Of a stretch of DNA of 64,000 bases, positions 1-12,400 are shown piece after piece. The notes below the pieces were generated by a model. That model searched no databases and had not been told where the DNA came from. It saw nothing but the letters and a program-made list of their open reading frames with translations. The position numbers and the translations under genes were made by a program. The DNA comes from Harmonia axyridis. Its lineage: Eukaryota; Arthropoda; Insecta; Coleoptera; Coccinellidae. The stretch covers positions 43,397,506-43,461,505 of the forward strand of contig NC_059505.1 of the NCBI RefSeq assembly GCF_914767665.1, written 5' to 3'. The number at the start of each line of letters is the position of its first letter. Within the stretch, counting starts at the first letter, position 1.

Positions 1-286
1 ACCTGCATGAGTCTCAGTGTGCTCGTAAAAATAATATCAGAATGATGCTAGTAGAATTTTAACATGAAAATCTAGCTACAATTAAATAATTATTGCTATG
101 AAACAAACCCATATTTGATTAGTCATAATTTTAATTTTAATGATTGCTGTTGCGAATCAGAATAAAGATGAATCAGACAAAATCCTAAAGATTTGTGATT
201 GGTATAAAAAATTCACGAAAGCATCCACTTGGTGTCGGGAGTTTTTGGAGACCACATGAGTTTATAAAGGAATTAGAAGGGATATA
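1..286. other. unassigned AT-rich sequence
   Basis: I see no coding exon, RNA gene or recognisable repeat here. It ends at a TA dinucleotide where repeat D1 begins. Confidence 0.4.
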
Positions 287-880
287 CAGGGTGATTCACC
301 GGGAGGGCCTATTAGACGTTTATGGTAAACTAATCATAATTTTTCCTCATTCATTTTAGGTATAGGGTTTGCTTAGGTAACCCCCAATATTTTTGTATGT
401 AGAATAGACTGAAATAATGAAATATATAGGTTTCAATTTGAAAGTCTTGAGTTTGATGAATTTGAGTTGCCCAAGTTCATGAGTTTCTTATAAACACCCT
501 GTACATTTTTGGTCCATACCGCAAGCAGTATTATAATACTAAGTATTTTCTTAATCGAAAAAGAAAAAAAAATCGAAAAAAGTTTTACGAAATATTCAAA
601 AAAATGTGAGTCCTCATCGCCACCATTTTTTCATAAGAATATTAACTCATGAACTGTTGAGTTTTTACCCAAGGTATGGCATGTTGCCAAAATTGTCATC
701 AGAAAAGCTATCTACTGTTACAATAATATACTGGGTGTGTCATTTGAAATAAGGAAGTAGTAGTCTTTTTCCGGTATAACCGGAAGTTGTAGAGATCTGA
801 AAATATTTCAGAGAAAAAGATCATTTTCTCAAACTACAATATGCAAATTTTCTACTAAAAATTCCCGATGAATCACCCTG
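287..880. mobile_element. D1: CAGGGTGATTCA-ended repeat at a TA site
   Basis: The element starts CAGGGTGATTCACCGGGA and ends with the inverted form (TCCCGATGAATCACCCTG), with TA outside each end. The interior codes for nothing I recognise. Related sequence recurs at 20305-20660, partly in inverted order, and a 5' fragment sits at 2306. The two arms match only near the tips, so this is a short-inverted-repeat element and not a foldback. Superfamily unassigned. Confidence 0.6.
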
Positions 881-1270
881 TATTCTGATTATACGATCTT
901 CCTGCAAATCGACATAAACAGTCGAGTGATCATTTTACATATACATATTAAATTTCATCCAAGTCGAATCTGTTTAAATATTGGGAGCAATTTTTCGATA
1001 TTCTACTTGGATTTTCTACGGTTCTCGTGCAACGATCAACATCAAATTTTGCAGAAAGCTTGAAATTGTTATTCTGAATCTGAAGGTGAAATTTTATATC
1101 CGTCGAATAAGTAATTTTGGAATTATTAAGAAAATACAAATTTGAACGGCTATTCGAAACTCACCCTGAAAATTGAAATGCCTAGGTCTTCAAGTTCGGG
1201 AGTTATACCGTTTATGGCCGGACAGAACTGATTTTCACCAAGAATTTTGACAACGAGCGCTAAAAAATGA
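881..1270. other. unassigned sequence
   Basis: No exon or repeat family recognised. Only short chance open frames are present. Confidence 0.35.
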
Positions 1271-1275
1271 AATTT

Positions 1276-1352
1276 GCTCGATTTGAAAGCCAAGCAGCGA
1301 TGGGCGCGGTCATGGTCTGAATGGGTGACCGCTTGGTGGGCAACCCAGCTTC
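1276..1352 (+). pseudogene. 5S rRNA-like fragment (5S pseudogene or SINE3-type head)
   Basis: The stretch around 1288-1335 follows the internal-promoter half of insect 5S rRNA: AAGCAGCG, then GGGCGCGGT, then ATGGGTGACCGCTTGG, in the right order and close to the right spacing. The first about 50 bases and the last few bases of a 5S gene are not present, and the middle (CATGGTCTGA) has drifted from the usual TTAGTACTTAG. It is therefore a fragment, either a 5S pseudogene or the head of a 5S-derived SINE. I see no clear poly-A tail or target duplication. Confidence 0.5.
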
Positions 1353-1862
1353 AGTAAGGGTAGTTTTAAACGATAAAACCGGTAGATGTAAAATTTTGCA
1401 GAATCTCCGGACTTGAATCAGATCAAATGATCGTACATGGTTGGAATCTTTCTGCTGAAAATATCTCTGTTTGTTTTACCGGATGTAACGAGGTTATGGT
1501 CGTTGAATCAAGGTGATATTATCATTTTGTTTGATGGTGAGTTATTGCAACCAAACTTAAACAAAAGTGTCCTGACAATTTGCGCAATACCGTATATTGT
1601 TTTTCGAACGTCGGAAAACATAAATATCAAAGAGATATGAATGGAGTGTACAAAGTGTGATAAATAACATTCGTGTCAAGTTGAGAGCTAGATAAGTGGT
1701 TCTGTCAGTTACTGAATCGACTGTAATCCCTGATTTCTGTCAGGATTTAACAATCTGCACCAGTAGATAGGCGAAATTGTTTTTTGATCCGAAGAGATAA
1801 GGTTTTCCCAGTTATTTGCACTTTTCGAATTTCGATCTAATATAAAATTGAAAGTCAAAAAT
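1353..1862. other. unassigned sequence
   Basis: Nothing recognised. The 67-codon open frame at 1437-1640 has no family signature and I treat it as chance. Confidence 0.35.
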
Positions 1863-2300
1863 GAAGAATAGTTATTTATAATGAAAGTGCAGAAGGCATT
1901 GATATTCTTCCATGAATTCATAATTCGAAAATGGTTATATTATTTCATTATTGTATGTTGGTACTTGGAACTCTCCTGTCACATATTTATCTATTATCTG
2001 TCAAATTTGTGATACAGAAAACAGTTCTGCCAATCAACATTTTTCATTGCAAAAATCACTAAACGATATTTATGGAAATATTCTATTGATTTCAACAAAA
2101 TTGCAAAGGATTAGAGAATAGTTATTTGTAAGACATGTGTAGAAGGCATTGATATCCTTTCAAGAGCTCAGAATTCAAAAACGATTCACGAAGTGGCCAG
2201 TTTTCGAATGAACGAGTGTTAGAATGAGCCTATTGTACGAGTATCATATATTATTTTCTTCAATTCACTGAACTTTTATTGAAATTAATGTAATATTTCC
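1863..2300. repeat. B1: copy of hairpin-bearing dispersed repeat B
   Basis: It carries the family B modules in a rearranged order: the GCAGAAGGCATTGATAT module occurs twice (near 1890 and 2142), flanking an inverted central module with ACAGTTCTGCCAA. The hairpin module around 2180 (TTCAAAAACG ... CGAAGTGGC) is degenerate. It is shared with 12040, 20675, 21598, 22010, 39281 and 48445. Non-coding. Confidence 0.6.
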
Positions 2301-2305
2301 ATATA

Positions 2306-2398
2306 CAGGGTGATTCACCGGGATATACTATTAGACGTTTATGGAAAACTAATCATAATTTTGAGCTCCCAATACCAGTTAGTCTTTTCCCCGAATTT
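2306..2398 (+). repeat. D3: 5' fragment of the CAGGGTGATTCA repeat
   Basis: It matches the first part of D1 (CAGGGTGATTCACCGGGA, then ATTAGACGTTTATGG). The copy breaks off where mariner C1 begins, so C1 probably inserted here or the two were joined by deletion. Confidence 0.5.
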
Positions 2399-3663
2399 TG
2401 TTCTTATTTGATGTACAGATGGCGGTGCTACTATTAAATCCATATGATTTTTAGTTAGTACCAACCTTCAAACGATACGTGTCAAAATTTGACAGTAGTC
2501 CGACCATTACTTTATGGAATATTGCGTTATGAGTGTAGCTACTTTTGTCATTTGAAAAAAGATGAAAACAAAAGAATTTCGTGGGCTGATAAAATATTGC
2601 TTTTTGAAGGGAAAATATACAGTTGAAGCAAAATCTTGGATTGATGAAGAGTTTCCGGGGTCTGCACCAGGATATTCAATCATCATTGATTGGTATGCTA
2701 AGTTTAAACGTGGTGAAATGAGCACCGGAGACGCCGAACGCAGTGGACGCCCAAAAGAGGCTGTCACCGACGAAAAAATCCAAAAAGTTCACAAAATAAT
2801 TCTGAATGGCCGTAAAGTGAAGTTGATCGAGATAGCAGACATTGTGAAGATATCATCTGAACGTGTACATCATATCATTCACGAATATTTGTACATGAGA
2901 AAGCTGTGTGCAAAATGGGTGCCGCGCGAGCTCACAATCGATCAAAAGCAACAACGTGCTAATGATTCTGAGCTGTGTTTGAAGCTCTTTGAGTGCAATA
3001 AACCTGAATTTTTGCGTCGATATGTGACAATGGATGATAAATGACTCCATCATTTCACTCCGGAGTCCAATTGAGAGTCAGCTGAGTGGACTGCATACGA
3101 TGAACCGAATCCAAAGCGAGGAAAAACACAACAGTCAGCTGGCAAGGTTATGGCATTAGTATTCTGGGATGCGCAAGGTATAATATTCATTGATTACCTC
3201 CAAAAGGGCCAGACCATTAACAGCGATTATTATATAGCGTTATTGCATCATTTAAAGGTTGAAATCGTTAAAAAACGGCCCCATTTGAGGAAAAAAAGGT
3301 GCTCTTTCATCAAGACAATGCGTCGTGTCACAAATCAATGAAAACAATGCCGAAATTGCATAAATTGGGATTCGTTTTGCTTCTGCATCCACCGTATTAG
3401 CCAGATCTGGCCCCCAGCGACTTTTTCCTGTTCTCAGACCTCAAAAGAATGCTCGCTAGAAAGAAATTTAGCGTCAATGAAAAAATTATCGCCGAAACTG
3501 AGGCCTATTTTGAAGCGAAAGACAAATCGTACTACAAAAATGGTATAGAAAAGTTGGAAGATCGCTATAATCGCTGTATCGCCCTCGAAGGCAACTATAT
3601 TGAATAATAAAATCGAATTTTGCCAAAAAAATTTGTTGACCGGGGACTTTTCAATTGGCCTGT
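2399..3663 (+). mobile_element. C1: decayed irritans-type (Himar1-like) mariner
   Basis: A transposase reading frame opens with the ATG at 2562 (MKTKEF) and gives an N-terminal helix-turn-helix region through residue 160, closely resembling the irritans mariner subfamily (motifs WVPRELT and VTMD). Family transposases are about 350 residues with a DD34D triad. The first Asp survives in VTMDDK but the next Trp codon is a stop. The second Asp (HQDNA) survives in another frame, and a stop lies just before the third (PDLAPSD). The right inverted repeat (CCGGGGACTTTTCAATTGG then CCTGT) ends at TA 3664-3665. The left repeat is missing. The element is dead. Confidence 0.85.
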
Positions 3664-3665
3664 TA

Positions 3666-4586
3666 TTTATCAAATCCTAGTTCTCAAAGTGCATTTGCGT
3701 GCGAAAAAGTTGCACTTTGCGCGCTTGTCACAAAACTAACTAATTCTCATTGAAATTATGATGTAGGTCTAATAAAAAATTACAGATACAGGTATAAATG
3801 TGCCTATAAAACACTTGCAATCAAAATTATTGAGCGAGCTTCAAAGGTTCACCTTTTACATTGACCTATCTCCGATAAAAGTAAAAGTTTTGAGCAATAC
3901 CCTCTATTCCTGTTTTATTTTGATGAATCGTCTAACAAAGACCGATACAAAAGATTGTAATAAGACTGATAAATAACGAATTTCTCGACGTTCTTATTGC
4001 CTCAGCACTGAGCCATTCGTAAATAGGCCTTCATTAGGAGCGTCTTCCGCTCCTACAGATTTGTCCAATTTACGATCTAAAAACTAGTCGCGAACTTTGG
4101 TTGTACTCACAGGAGATGTGGAAATATAAAGTCGCCTCTTTCTACTTTCCTGTGCGGCCTGATATAGAACACTTTCTTCGTGGACGTCATTTTCTTCACG
4201 CAGAAGAAGATTCACTGAAACTCACCGAGTGCTGGTTTGTAACAAGGTCCATTATCGAGTTAGCAAATGAATACCTCAAATAAAAATATGTCAATCGCTT
4301 TAACTCAAATTGATAAGGCAACTTGAGGTGTGTATCTCTTCGATTATCAGGTAATAATTATTGGTGTTTGTCTAGAGATTACGTATTGGTTGTTTCTTCA
4401 AAAAAGTTATCAGTCTGGAAGTTTAATCCGCCAAATCATAATATGCTATTCGATAATTTTTTTTAAAATCTTCCCAACTTATTTAGAGTTTATTGAAAAA
4501 GTTTCGCTGCGATGTTACCAATGAAACAAATTTGATTCCAAAAATCACAAATTTAATAATGAATAACGTAACATTGGCATGACCAG
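3666..4586. other. unassigned sequence
   Basis: No exon or repeat recognised. Open frames at 4101-4283 and 4330-4524 have no family signature. Confidence 0.35.
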
Positions 4587-4594
4587 AACTGAAC

Positions 4595-5810
4595 TAGGGA
4601 TTCATCAAGCCAAGTAGCTTGACAATTTAACCAACTAACGGGTGTTTTTTTCGAGGTATATAACTTTAAGTTGGCATTTCTGTTCAAGATGGCGACCGAT
4701 TTAACAGCTGTCAAGTGATTTATTTTCAGTTTGGTTTGGCAATTCATCATGAATAGACTCACGGCTGAACAACGCTTGCAAATAGTGCAATTTTATTTCG
4801 AAAATAATGGTTCTGTGCGGAATACGTATCGCGCACTACGTCCATTTTATTTTGTTTAGCGATGAAGCGCACTTCTGGTTGAATGGCTACGTCGACAAAC
4901 AAAACTGCCGCATTTGAAGTGAAGCTTATCCTCAAGTGTATGTCGAAACACCGTTATATCCAGAAAAACTGACTGTTTGGTGGGCTTTATGGGCTGGTGG
5001 AATCATTGGTCCGTACTTCTTCAAAAACGATGATGGCCAGAACGTTACAGTCAATGGTGATCGGTATAGAGCCATGATTACTGACTGTTTCATTCCTGAA
5101 TTGAACAACAATGATGTCCAGGAGCTGTGGTTCCAACAAGACGGCGCATTATGTCACACAGCTCGTGCCACAATCGATTTATTGAAAGACACATTTGGTG
5201 ACCGCCTAATTTCACGTTTAGGACCTGTGAATTGGCCTCCAAGAACTTGTGATTTAACACCGCTAGACTACTTTCTGTGGGGCTATGTAAAGTCATTGGT
5301 CTATGCGGATAAACCACAAACCCTTGACCATTTGGAAGACAACATTCGCCATGTTATTGCCGATATACGGCCACAAATGTTGGAAAAAGTCATCGAAAAT
5401 TAGACGTCCAGATTAGACTACATCCGAGCCAGCCGTGGCGGTCATATGCGAGAAATCATATTTAAAATGTAATGCCACAAGATTATCTTGCGGATAAATA
5501 AAATTCATGTCAATCGAATAATCCATCGTTGTTTTATTGCAATTTAAAGTTTTATAGCTCTAAAAAAACACCCTATACAATAAGTTTAATAAATAAAAGA
5601 GTTTTTTTGCAAGGTTTCTTCTCCTTTCATAATTTTTTTATTGATGTAACACCACAAAATAGAACTGCTAAAAATCAAGTAGCTTGATATGTTTCAAGTA
5701 CTTGATAAATAAATACTTGACTTGATATTGAAAAGCTACTACTTGACTTGAAATCAAGTCAAGCTCAAGCCAAGTAGCTTGAAAATCAAGCCAAGCCGAG
5801 TGAATCCCTA
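4595..5810. mobile_element. hAT-1: non-autonomous hAT element with perfect 8-bp duplication, split by mariner A1
   Basis: The ends are TAGGGATTCA (left) and TGAATCCCTA (right), flanked by identical 8-bp copies AACTGAAC at 4587-4594 and 5811-5818. An 8-bp duplication with these tips is typical of hAT elements. Without the nested mariner (4638-5573) it is only about 280 bp, so it encodes nothing. Inside the ends are several CAAGTAGCTTGA motifs. The end sequence is shared with hAT-2 at 38866-39934, which keeps transposase coding and may mark the source family. Confidence 0.8.
4638..5573 (+). mobile_element. A1: family A mariner-like deletion derivative, nested in hAT-1
   Basis: Terminal repeats are GGGTGTTTTTTTCGAGGTAT on the left and the matching AGCTCTAAAAAAACACCC on the right, with TA on both sides. 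An ATG at 4749 opens the N-terminal segment (MNRLTAEQRLQIVQFYFENN), which stops at TAG 4857 because the middle of the gene is gone. The catalytic half follows in another frame to 5403 (SDEAHFW, FQQDGA, CDLTPLDYF), the last two within the 4936-5403 frame. Two Trp codons are stops here (near 4917 and at 5401). Confidence 0.85.
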
Positions 5811-5818
5811 AACTGAAC

Positions 5819-6470
5819 CTTGGGGTACACCAACATTCCCATAGTATTTAGTTTTAAACGAATGAGGTAGCTATCATTCCATTCTCGCATGAATTCAGAT
5901 TGGTCTCACGTGGTATATTTTGCAAACATTTCGCATGATTGAATGTAACAACATAACAACTGCACATCCTTGAATTATCCTTAAGAAAGAAAATTAGCGA
6001 ACACGTTTTTTTGTTCTAACACTTAACGACACTTGTGAGAAAGCAATGAGAAAATTGAAGTTCCCATTTGTGAGAGGAAATGATTATGTATTTCTTAAAG
6101 TTGTGTTGGTTTTCCTTCATGGTTTTCTTTTGAATCCAAGCGTTCTGTTGGTGTAAAAGAAGTGTTCGAATCTGTTGAACTAGCTGCATATCTTGTGGGT
6201 GCTCGACAGCGTCGAATTATCCAATTGTTATCATTGAAAATTATTGCATTCGAACAAGGGGTAATGAAAATCGAATTAAAAAGACTGCAACTTTTATATG
6301 AGGGTTTGTTGTTTCCTCTATCGAATCTATGCGACCTCTATAATTCTACCAAGGTCACAGGCTCACCTGTCAAACATCCCCTTAAGTCAGTTGGGTATTT
6401 GCCGGCTAAGCTAAACAGTGGAGAAGGCGGTGAATTCCTATTAGCTTCAATGTTCAATGGGCGCTAGGTA
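5819..6470. other. unassigned sequence
   Basis: The 101-codon frame at 6162-6467 runs into the target site of A2. It has no recognisable domain, so I do not call it a gene. Confidence 0.35.
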
Positions 6471-7362
6471 AAGGGTGTTTTTTTAGAGCTATAGCACTTT
6501 AAATTGCAATAATACAACGATGGATTATTCGATTGACATGAATTTTATTTATCCGCAAGATAATCTTGTGGCATTACATTTTAAATATGATTTCTGGCAT
6601 ATGACCGCCACGGCTGGCTCGGATGTAGTCCAATCTGGACGTCCAATTTTCGATGACTTTTTCCAACATTTGTGGCCGTATATTGGCAATAACACGGCCA
6701 ATGTTGTCTTCCAAATGGTCAAGGGTTTGTGGCTTATCCGCATAGACCAATGACTTTACATAACCCCACAGAAAGTAGTTTCACAGGTCCAAAACGTGAA
6801 ATTAGGCGTCACCAAACGTGTCTTTCTTTGAATCGATTGTGTCACGAGCTGTGTGACATGTTGCGCCGTCTTGTTGGAACTACATCTCCTGGACATCATG
6901 GTTGTTCAATTCAGGAATGAAAAAGTTAGTAATCTTGGCTCTATACCGATCACCATTGACTGTAACGTTCTGGCCATCATCGTTTTTGAAGAAGTACGGA
7001 CCAATGATTCCACCAGCCCATAAACTGACCAAACAGTCAGTTTTTCTGGATGTAACGGTGTTTCGACATACACTTGAGGATAAGCTTCACTCCAAATGCG
7101 GCAGTTTTGTTTGTTGACGTAGTCATTCAACCAGAAGTGCGCTTTATCGCTAATGGACGTATTGCGCGATACGTATTCCGCACAGAACCATTATTTTCGA
7201 AATAAAATTGCACTATTTGCAAGCGTTGTTCAGGCGTGAGTCTATTCATGATGAATTGCCAAACCAAACTGAGAATAAATCACTTGACAGCTGTTGAATC
7301 GATCGCCATCTTGAACAGTGATGCCAACTTAAAGTTATATACCTCGAAAAAAAAACACCCGT
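6471..7362 (-). mobile_element. A2: family A copy lacking the third catalytic Asp
   Basis: Both ends are present (AAGGGTGTTTTTTTAGAGC at the left edge, AAAACACCCGT at the right) with TA 6469-6470 and 7363-7364. A deletion of about 37 bp near 6778 removes the codons for WPPRSCDLTPLD, so the third catalytic Asp is absent. The junction of the internal deletion is the shorter form (CGTCCATTAGCGAT on the element strand), shared with A3. Confidence 0.85.
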
Positions 7363-7364
7363 TA

Positions 7365-8480
7365 GTTTCGTCGCGTGAGCTCAGGCGCATGCGATCAGTC
7401 AAAATGTAAAATTAACCTGATGAATCCACAATGTGTAAATATTTAAAATTTGTGGAAATTAGTTTTTCTTTCATTCAATAATGAATTACCATCAAGTAAC
7501 AATGGAATACATTAAATAGGAATTCATCACTCTTCTAAATCATCTTTAATGTCGAACACACTTTTACTATTGAATACCTATTGGTATAGATTGAATATTC
7601 TCGATCACATTCAATTAATGTTAATTACTCTGTAATATTCATTAGTTGTCGAATATATGATACAAAAAATCACACGTTGTATGATTTGTTCGTGAATTTA
7701 TTACGAAATTATCGTTTGATACTTTTGCCAAAATACAGCTTGGTAATTTTCCACCAGAAATTAGTTTAAATTACTTTCTTCCGTTGTTCATTAGATTCAA
7801 CGGATTGCCAAACTAATTTTCAACTTTTTCACGAGTTCTTGTATGGAGAAAACTGTTTATTTTTGTCATAGATATTCATGAAGCAATGGCGGTTGGTAAA
7901 AACGTTACAGTTATCTGGGTCCAATTCTGTGTTCCTCTATAAAAGAGAAATGATTATTTTTTGTGCAAATATTGTGAAACTCGCGGTTTTGATATCTTGG
8001 AATTAATCATTGTCTCGCATTTCAAAATAAATAATGTATGAAATCAGAACGTTGACAGTTGATGATACATGTTATCGAAGGAATGGAAAATACACTGAAT
8101 TTTCCTGTAATAACCAAATGAGACGTCATATTCGCTTTATGACGTTTTTACCGAGTAATTTTGACAAGCTCAAAACCAGTTATGCATGAATAAATTGATT
8201 TTTTCCTTCCCGCCCGTTCCCTGAACAGATCGCTCAGTTATTTCATGACAATAGCTGAATTTTCTAGTTATAAGCCGGGAATGGTCGAAAACGATAAAGT
8301 TCGATTCACTGATGGCGAATCCAGTCGTAAACATAATAGCTTCCGAACTAAATTTGCAAATTGATGTGAAATAATGATTTCAAGCTTCACAATGACGAAA
8401 AATTCATGAAAAATTCAAGAAAAACATTTACCCAATATGTGTATATAAAAAATAACCATTTCAAGTTTCTTGCAGACTTT
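7365..8480. other. unassigned AT-rich sequence
   Basis: No exon, repeat family or RNA gene recognised. Confidence 0.35.
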
Positions 8481-8490
8481 AGTATTGATA

Positions 8491-9084
8491 CATAGAGTAA
8501 TAAACATAGATAAAGGGAGTATATTTTTTATAATTTTTACATGTCCCCAACATGGTTAGATTACGTTGTCGGATTGTGATATATTTTCAAATACACAATA
8601 CTACTATATCGTTATGAATGTATATTATATTGAATGAAATATAATTATTTGAGTCATTCCCGATTGAATATGCAAATTTGAATATTTGGAATGCGATATT
8701 TTTCCTAATTGTCGAATTTATAATAAGCAGAATATTTATTATTTTCTGTATCTATCTGCTGAAATCCAAGTTTTGGCAACTTTTGCTCTCCTAGTGTCAT
8801 CGGTAGTTTCACGTCGTTTGGCGCGCTTGAAGTTTGTTTTCGGAATTTCCGATATATTTAGGTATTTATTTCAATATATTTTGAGTTTATATGAAACGTT
8901 GATTCACTATGGGACATAAGAAATGCGTTCTTTGTGGAGAAACTCGCGAATTGAGTGAAATATCGTATCACTGATATGTTTTCATTTCCGCGCGCTTAAT
9001 GTCAAACTTGATAGTTCATGTTGGGGACAAAATTTTCTTACTGAAAATGACATACGCTCTCTCTATCTACGGTTTATTACTCTA
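8491..9084 (-). mobile_element. E1: family E element with exact 10-bp duplication
   Basis: The tips are CATAGAGTAATAAACATAG and its inverse, followed inward by GGGAG. The 10-bp AGTATTGATA is present at 8481-8490 and again at 9085-9094. Subterminal GTCCCCAACATG occurs near both ends in opposite orientation. There is no transposase. A duplication of about 10 bp suggests a Mutator-type mover (inference). Other copies are at 35241, 41993, 51459 and 55837, and a half copy lies near 33000. Confidence 0.8.
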
Positions 9085-9094
9085 AGTATTGATA

Positions 9095-9829
9095 GCATAA
9101 TCAAAATCGTAGAAAATAAATTCAGAATATCCAAAAAAAAAAAATAATAAAGACAGCTTTGACGTAAAGCCTGGATCTTTTGAGTGCTCGCCACTAATGT
9201 GCCAATTGCTCTCTTAGAGATCTACACCTGTATGTATGACTGAGCACTCAAAAGCTTCAGATTTTTTCATTTCTAATTTATTTATTTGTAACTGAATCAA
9301 TCTTTTGATCGAAATTAGCTATTTTTTGAAAACTGGCGAACAGTTACTGGAAAAAACGAACCAAACCAGCAGATACAAAAATGTTTGTTGCTTTTGTACC
9401 GCTGACACTCGATCCGGCCCTGTCCTTATTAAATTCTATGCATATTTGTACAACGATATGATGTTGATCTGGACGAATTCAGTGAAGCATGAGTGATATA
9501 TGAACCCAATTTATTTGAGACGCGAATCACAAGACTCTCAAATATTAGCCATTTCACGTATTCTCACAGGTGAACTTCTAATTTTACGGTTATTTTCGTA
9601 ACTAATATCATTTTACAGTGTGAAACACCTATTCTTCAACCGATCTCGCCTGCTCTATTGTTGAAATATTTTATAGTTCAAGGACGTTTTGGAATATGAG
9701 TGGAACAAGAGTGCTTTGAACGGGGATAACCGACAAATACATTGGCGCCGTTCGGAACTAGCTGATAAAGGATTTGAAAATTACACAAAAAAAAATACTG
9801 GCGTCAATTAAGAAACTCAATGGAATGTT
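9095..9829. other. unassigned sequence
   Basis: It contains a loose inverted repeat (TTTTGAGTGCTCG near 9178 and GAGCACTCAAAAG near 9242). No exon recognised. Confidence 0.3.
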
Positions 9830-9955
9830 TACACAAATACCGTCTAGAGATTTTTGCATTGGAAAATAGTGGTTGGCAGAACTGTTTTCTGTATCACAAA
9901 TTTCACAGATTTGCCACAGAATGAGAGAAAATAATTTATCATAAATAAATTATGA
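9830..9955. repeat. B2: fragment of repeat B
   Basis: It matches the central family B module (TTTTGCATTG, GTTGGCAGAACTG, ACAGAATGAGAGAAAATAAT). Only this part is present. Confidence 0.5.
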
Positions 9956-10047
9956 TAAAGATTGAGAGAGTATATTATAATACAAAAGCTCACAAATATA
10001 AAACATTCAGGATCATCAAAATTTTTCGATTAAATCCTAAGTATATA

Positions 10048-10970
10048 AACGGTGTTTTTTTAGAGCTATAGAACTTTAAATTGCAATAAAACAATGATAG
10101 CTAATTTGATTGACATGAATTTTATTTATCCGCAAGATAATCTTGTGGCATTACATTTTAAATATTATTTCTGGCATATGACCGCCACGGCTGGCTCGGA
10201 TGTAGTCCAATCTGGACGTCCAATTTTCGATGACTTTTTCCAACATTTGTGGCCGTATATCGGCAATAACACGGCGAATGTTGTCTTCCAAATGGTCAAG
10301 GGTTTGTGGCTTATCCGCAAAGACCAATGACTTTACATAGCCCCACAGAAAGTAGTCTAGCGGTGTTGAATCACAAGATCTTGGAGGCCAATTCACAGGT
10401 CCAAAACGTGAAATTAGGCGGTCACCAAACGTGTCTTTCAATAAATCGATTGTGGCACGAGCTGTGTGACATATTGCGCCGTCTTGTTGGAACCACAGCT
10501 CCTGGACATCATGGTTGTTCAATTCAGGAATGAAAGAGTTGGTAATCATGGCTCTATACCAATCACCATTGACTGTAACGTTCTGGCCATCATCGTTTTT
10601 GAAGAAGTATGGACCAATGATTCCACCGGCCCATAAAGCGCACCAGTCAGTTTTTCTGGATGTAACGGTGTTTCGACATACACTTGAGGATTAGCTTCAC
10701 TCCAAATGCGGCAGTTTTGTTTGTTGACGTAGCCATTCAACCAGAAGTGCGCTTCATCGCTAATGGACGTAGTGCGCGACACGTATTCCGCACAGAACCA
10801 TTATTTTCGAAATGAAATTGCACTATTTGTAAGCGTTGTTCAGGCGTGAGTCTATTCATGATGAATTGCTAAACCAAACTGAGAATAAATCACTTGACAG
10901 CTGTTAAATCGGTCGCCATCTTGAACTGTAATGCCAACTTAAAGTTAAATACCTTGAAAAAAACACCCGT
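10048..10970 (-). mobile_element. A3: family A copy with frameshift
   Basis: The full element lies between TA 10046-10047 and 10971-10972. The catalytic-half frame is open to about 10549, but a 4-base deletion near 10642 shifts the upstream frame. It shares the short deletion junction with A2. Its outer right tip is altered (AACGGTG instead of AAGGGTG). Confidence 0.85.
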
Positions 10971-10972
10971 TA

Positions 10973-12039
10973 TATGACCAAAAAGTGATATAAAATCAAC
11001 TCGTAGATTTTGAAGGCAGCTTTTTGTCAAACTCATGACTATAATGAAAATATTATTCATGCTCAATTTACAGGTGAAATTCAATAACTTCACACACAAA
11101 GAAAACGAACTTACGATGAGATTATAAAACAGTGCGTAATAAGCAAAATACGCACTACGTGCTTAAAATTATGCTGGCGCACTGACTTGCATCTTTAAGG
11201 GGTTAAAGAACTCATTCAGCTCGAAGAAAAACGGTTATAGTCACAGGTATAAGTTATGCACAAAGATGAAATCAGATTTAGCCGTTAAAGTGTGATTCAT
11301 CTTTAAGTTCTTCTGGAGTTGCTGTCTATAAATAACATCGAAGGTCGAAATACTCCAACCACGAGACAATCGAAGAGTTGTCCAAGTGAAAACCTCTAAT
11401 TTGAAGAAATCAGTTTGGTTACTCACTGAACTCCTCCTAAAGATTAGAATTGAGTTTATATCGACACTTCGTATGGCCATAATTTCGCCCTGATTTGAAT
11501 TTGGTCGATCACGTAAGATTGATTGATTGTTTGAATGATTCATCAACTGCTTTTACCGGGAAAAAAGGTACATGATTTCCTTCCATTTCGAATAAATAGA
11601 ATTCAAAGAAAACGAGCTATTAACAATAGAACCTCAGCAGTCGGCAGAATGCATAATTTAATATGTGGAAGTAAATCATTACACGAATAAACTTAACAAA
11701 TTGCCGCTTACATCTAAAAACTACTCAAGGTTGAGTAGTTCTAAGTTTGATTACGCAAAAGAGAGAAAAAATGGGTTAGTACCCACTTTTTTTTAACGAG
11801 CGTAATTTAATACTGATAGTATAGAAGTTGACAGAGAGAGATTGCAACTTGCAAGATGCTTCTTCCCTGTCTTTAGCTTGGAAGACGGAAGTAGGTTGTA
11901 AAAAATGTAGTATTTAGTGTTAGGTTTAGATTAATTGTTTGTTCCTTTCAGCATTACGGATATTATTATTAATATTGCAAGTTGTCACTTAAGACTTTTT
12001 CGGACAGAAGATAAACTCAAGAAGATCAAAAAGCTACGA
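10973..12039. other. unassigned sequence
   Basis: No exon or repeat recognised. The 101-codon minus-strand frame at 11241-11546 lacks any family signature. Confidence 0.35.
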
Positions 12040-12400
12040 AGTGACGAGTTTTTGAATGACAGAATGTTGGAATGAACATTCTGTAGGAATATTATACATT
12101 ATTTTCTGTAATTAACTGAATATTTATTGAAATTATTGGAATATTTCCAAAAATATCGTTTAGTTAGTTTTGCAATGAAAAATGTTGGTTGGCAGAACTT
12201 TTTTCTGTATCACAAATTTGGCAGAGAATAGATAAATCCGTAACAGGAGAATTCCGAGTACCAACATATAATAATGAGATATAACCATGAAATCTGTGTG
12301 AAAATGAGATATTCCCGAATGATTTTGTTCTACAAGGTATGGCAGAATAGAAGGATTTACCACAAAATTAGAGAAAAACAATTTTATCATAATGTAACAC
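12040..12400. repeat. B3: copy of repeat B
   Basis: It contains AGTGACGAGTTTTTGAATGA, the GTTGGTTGGCAGAAC module and the terminal module around AAAATTAGAGAAAAACAAT, in the same order as B7 at 48445-48865. Confidence 0.55.

Noticed and set aside
6162..6467. 101-codon frame before mariner A2
   Set aside because: No domain, no splice or promoter context, ends next to the transposon target site.
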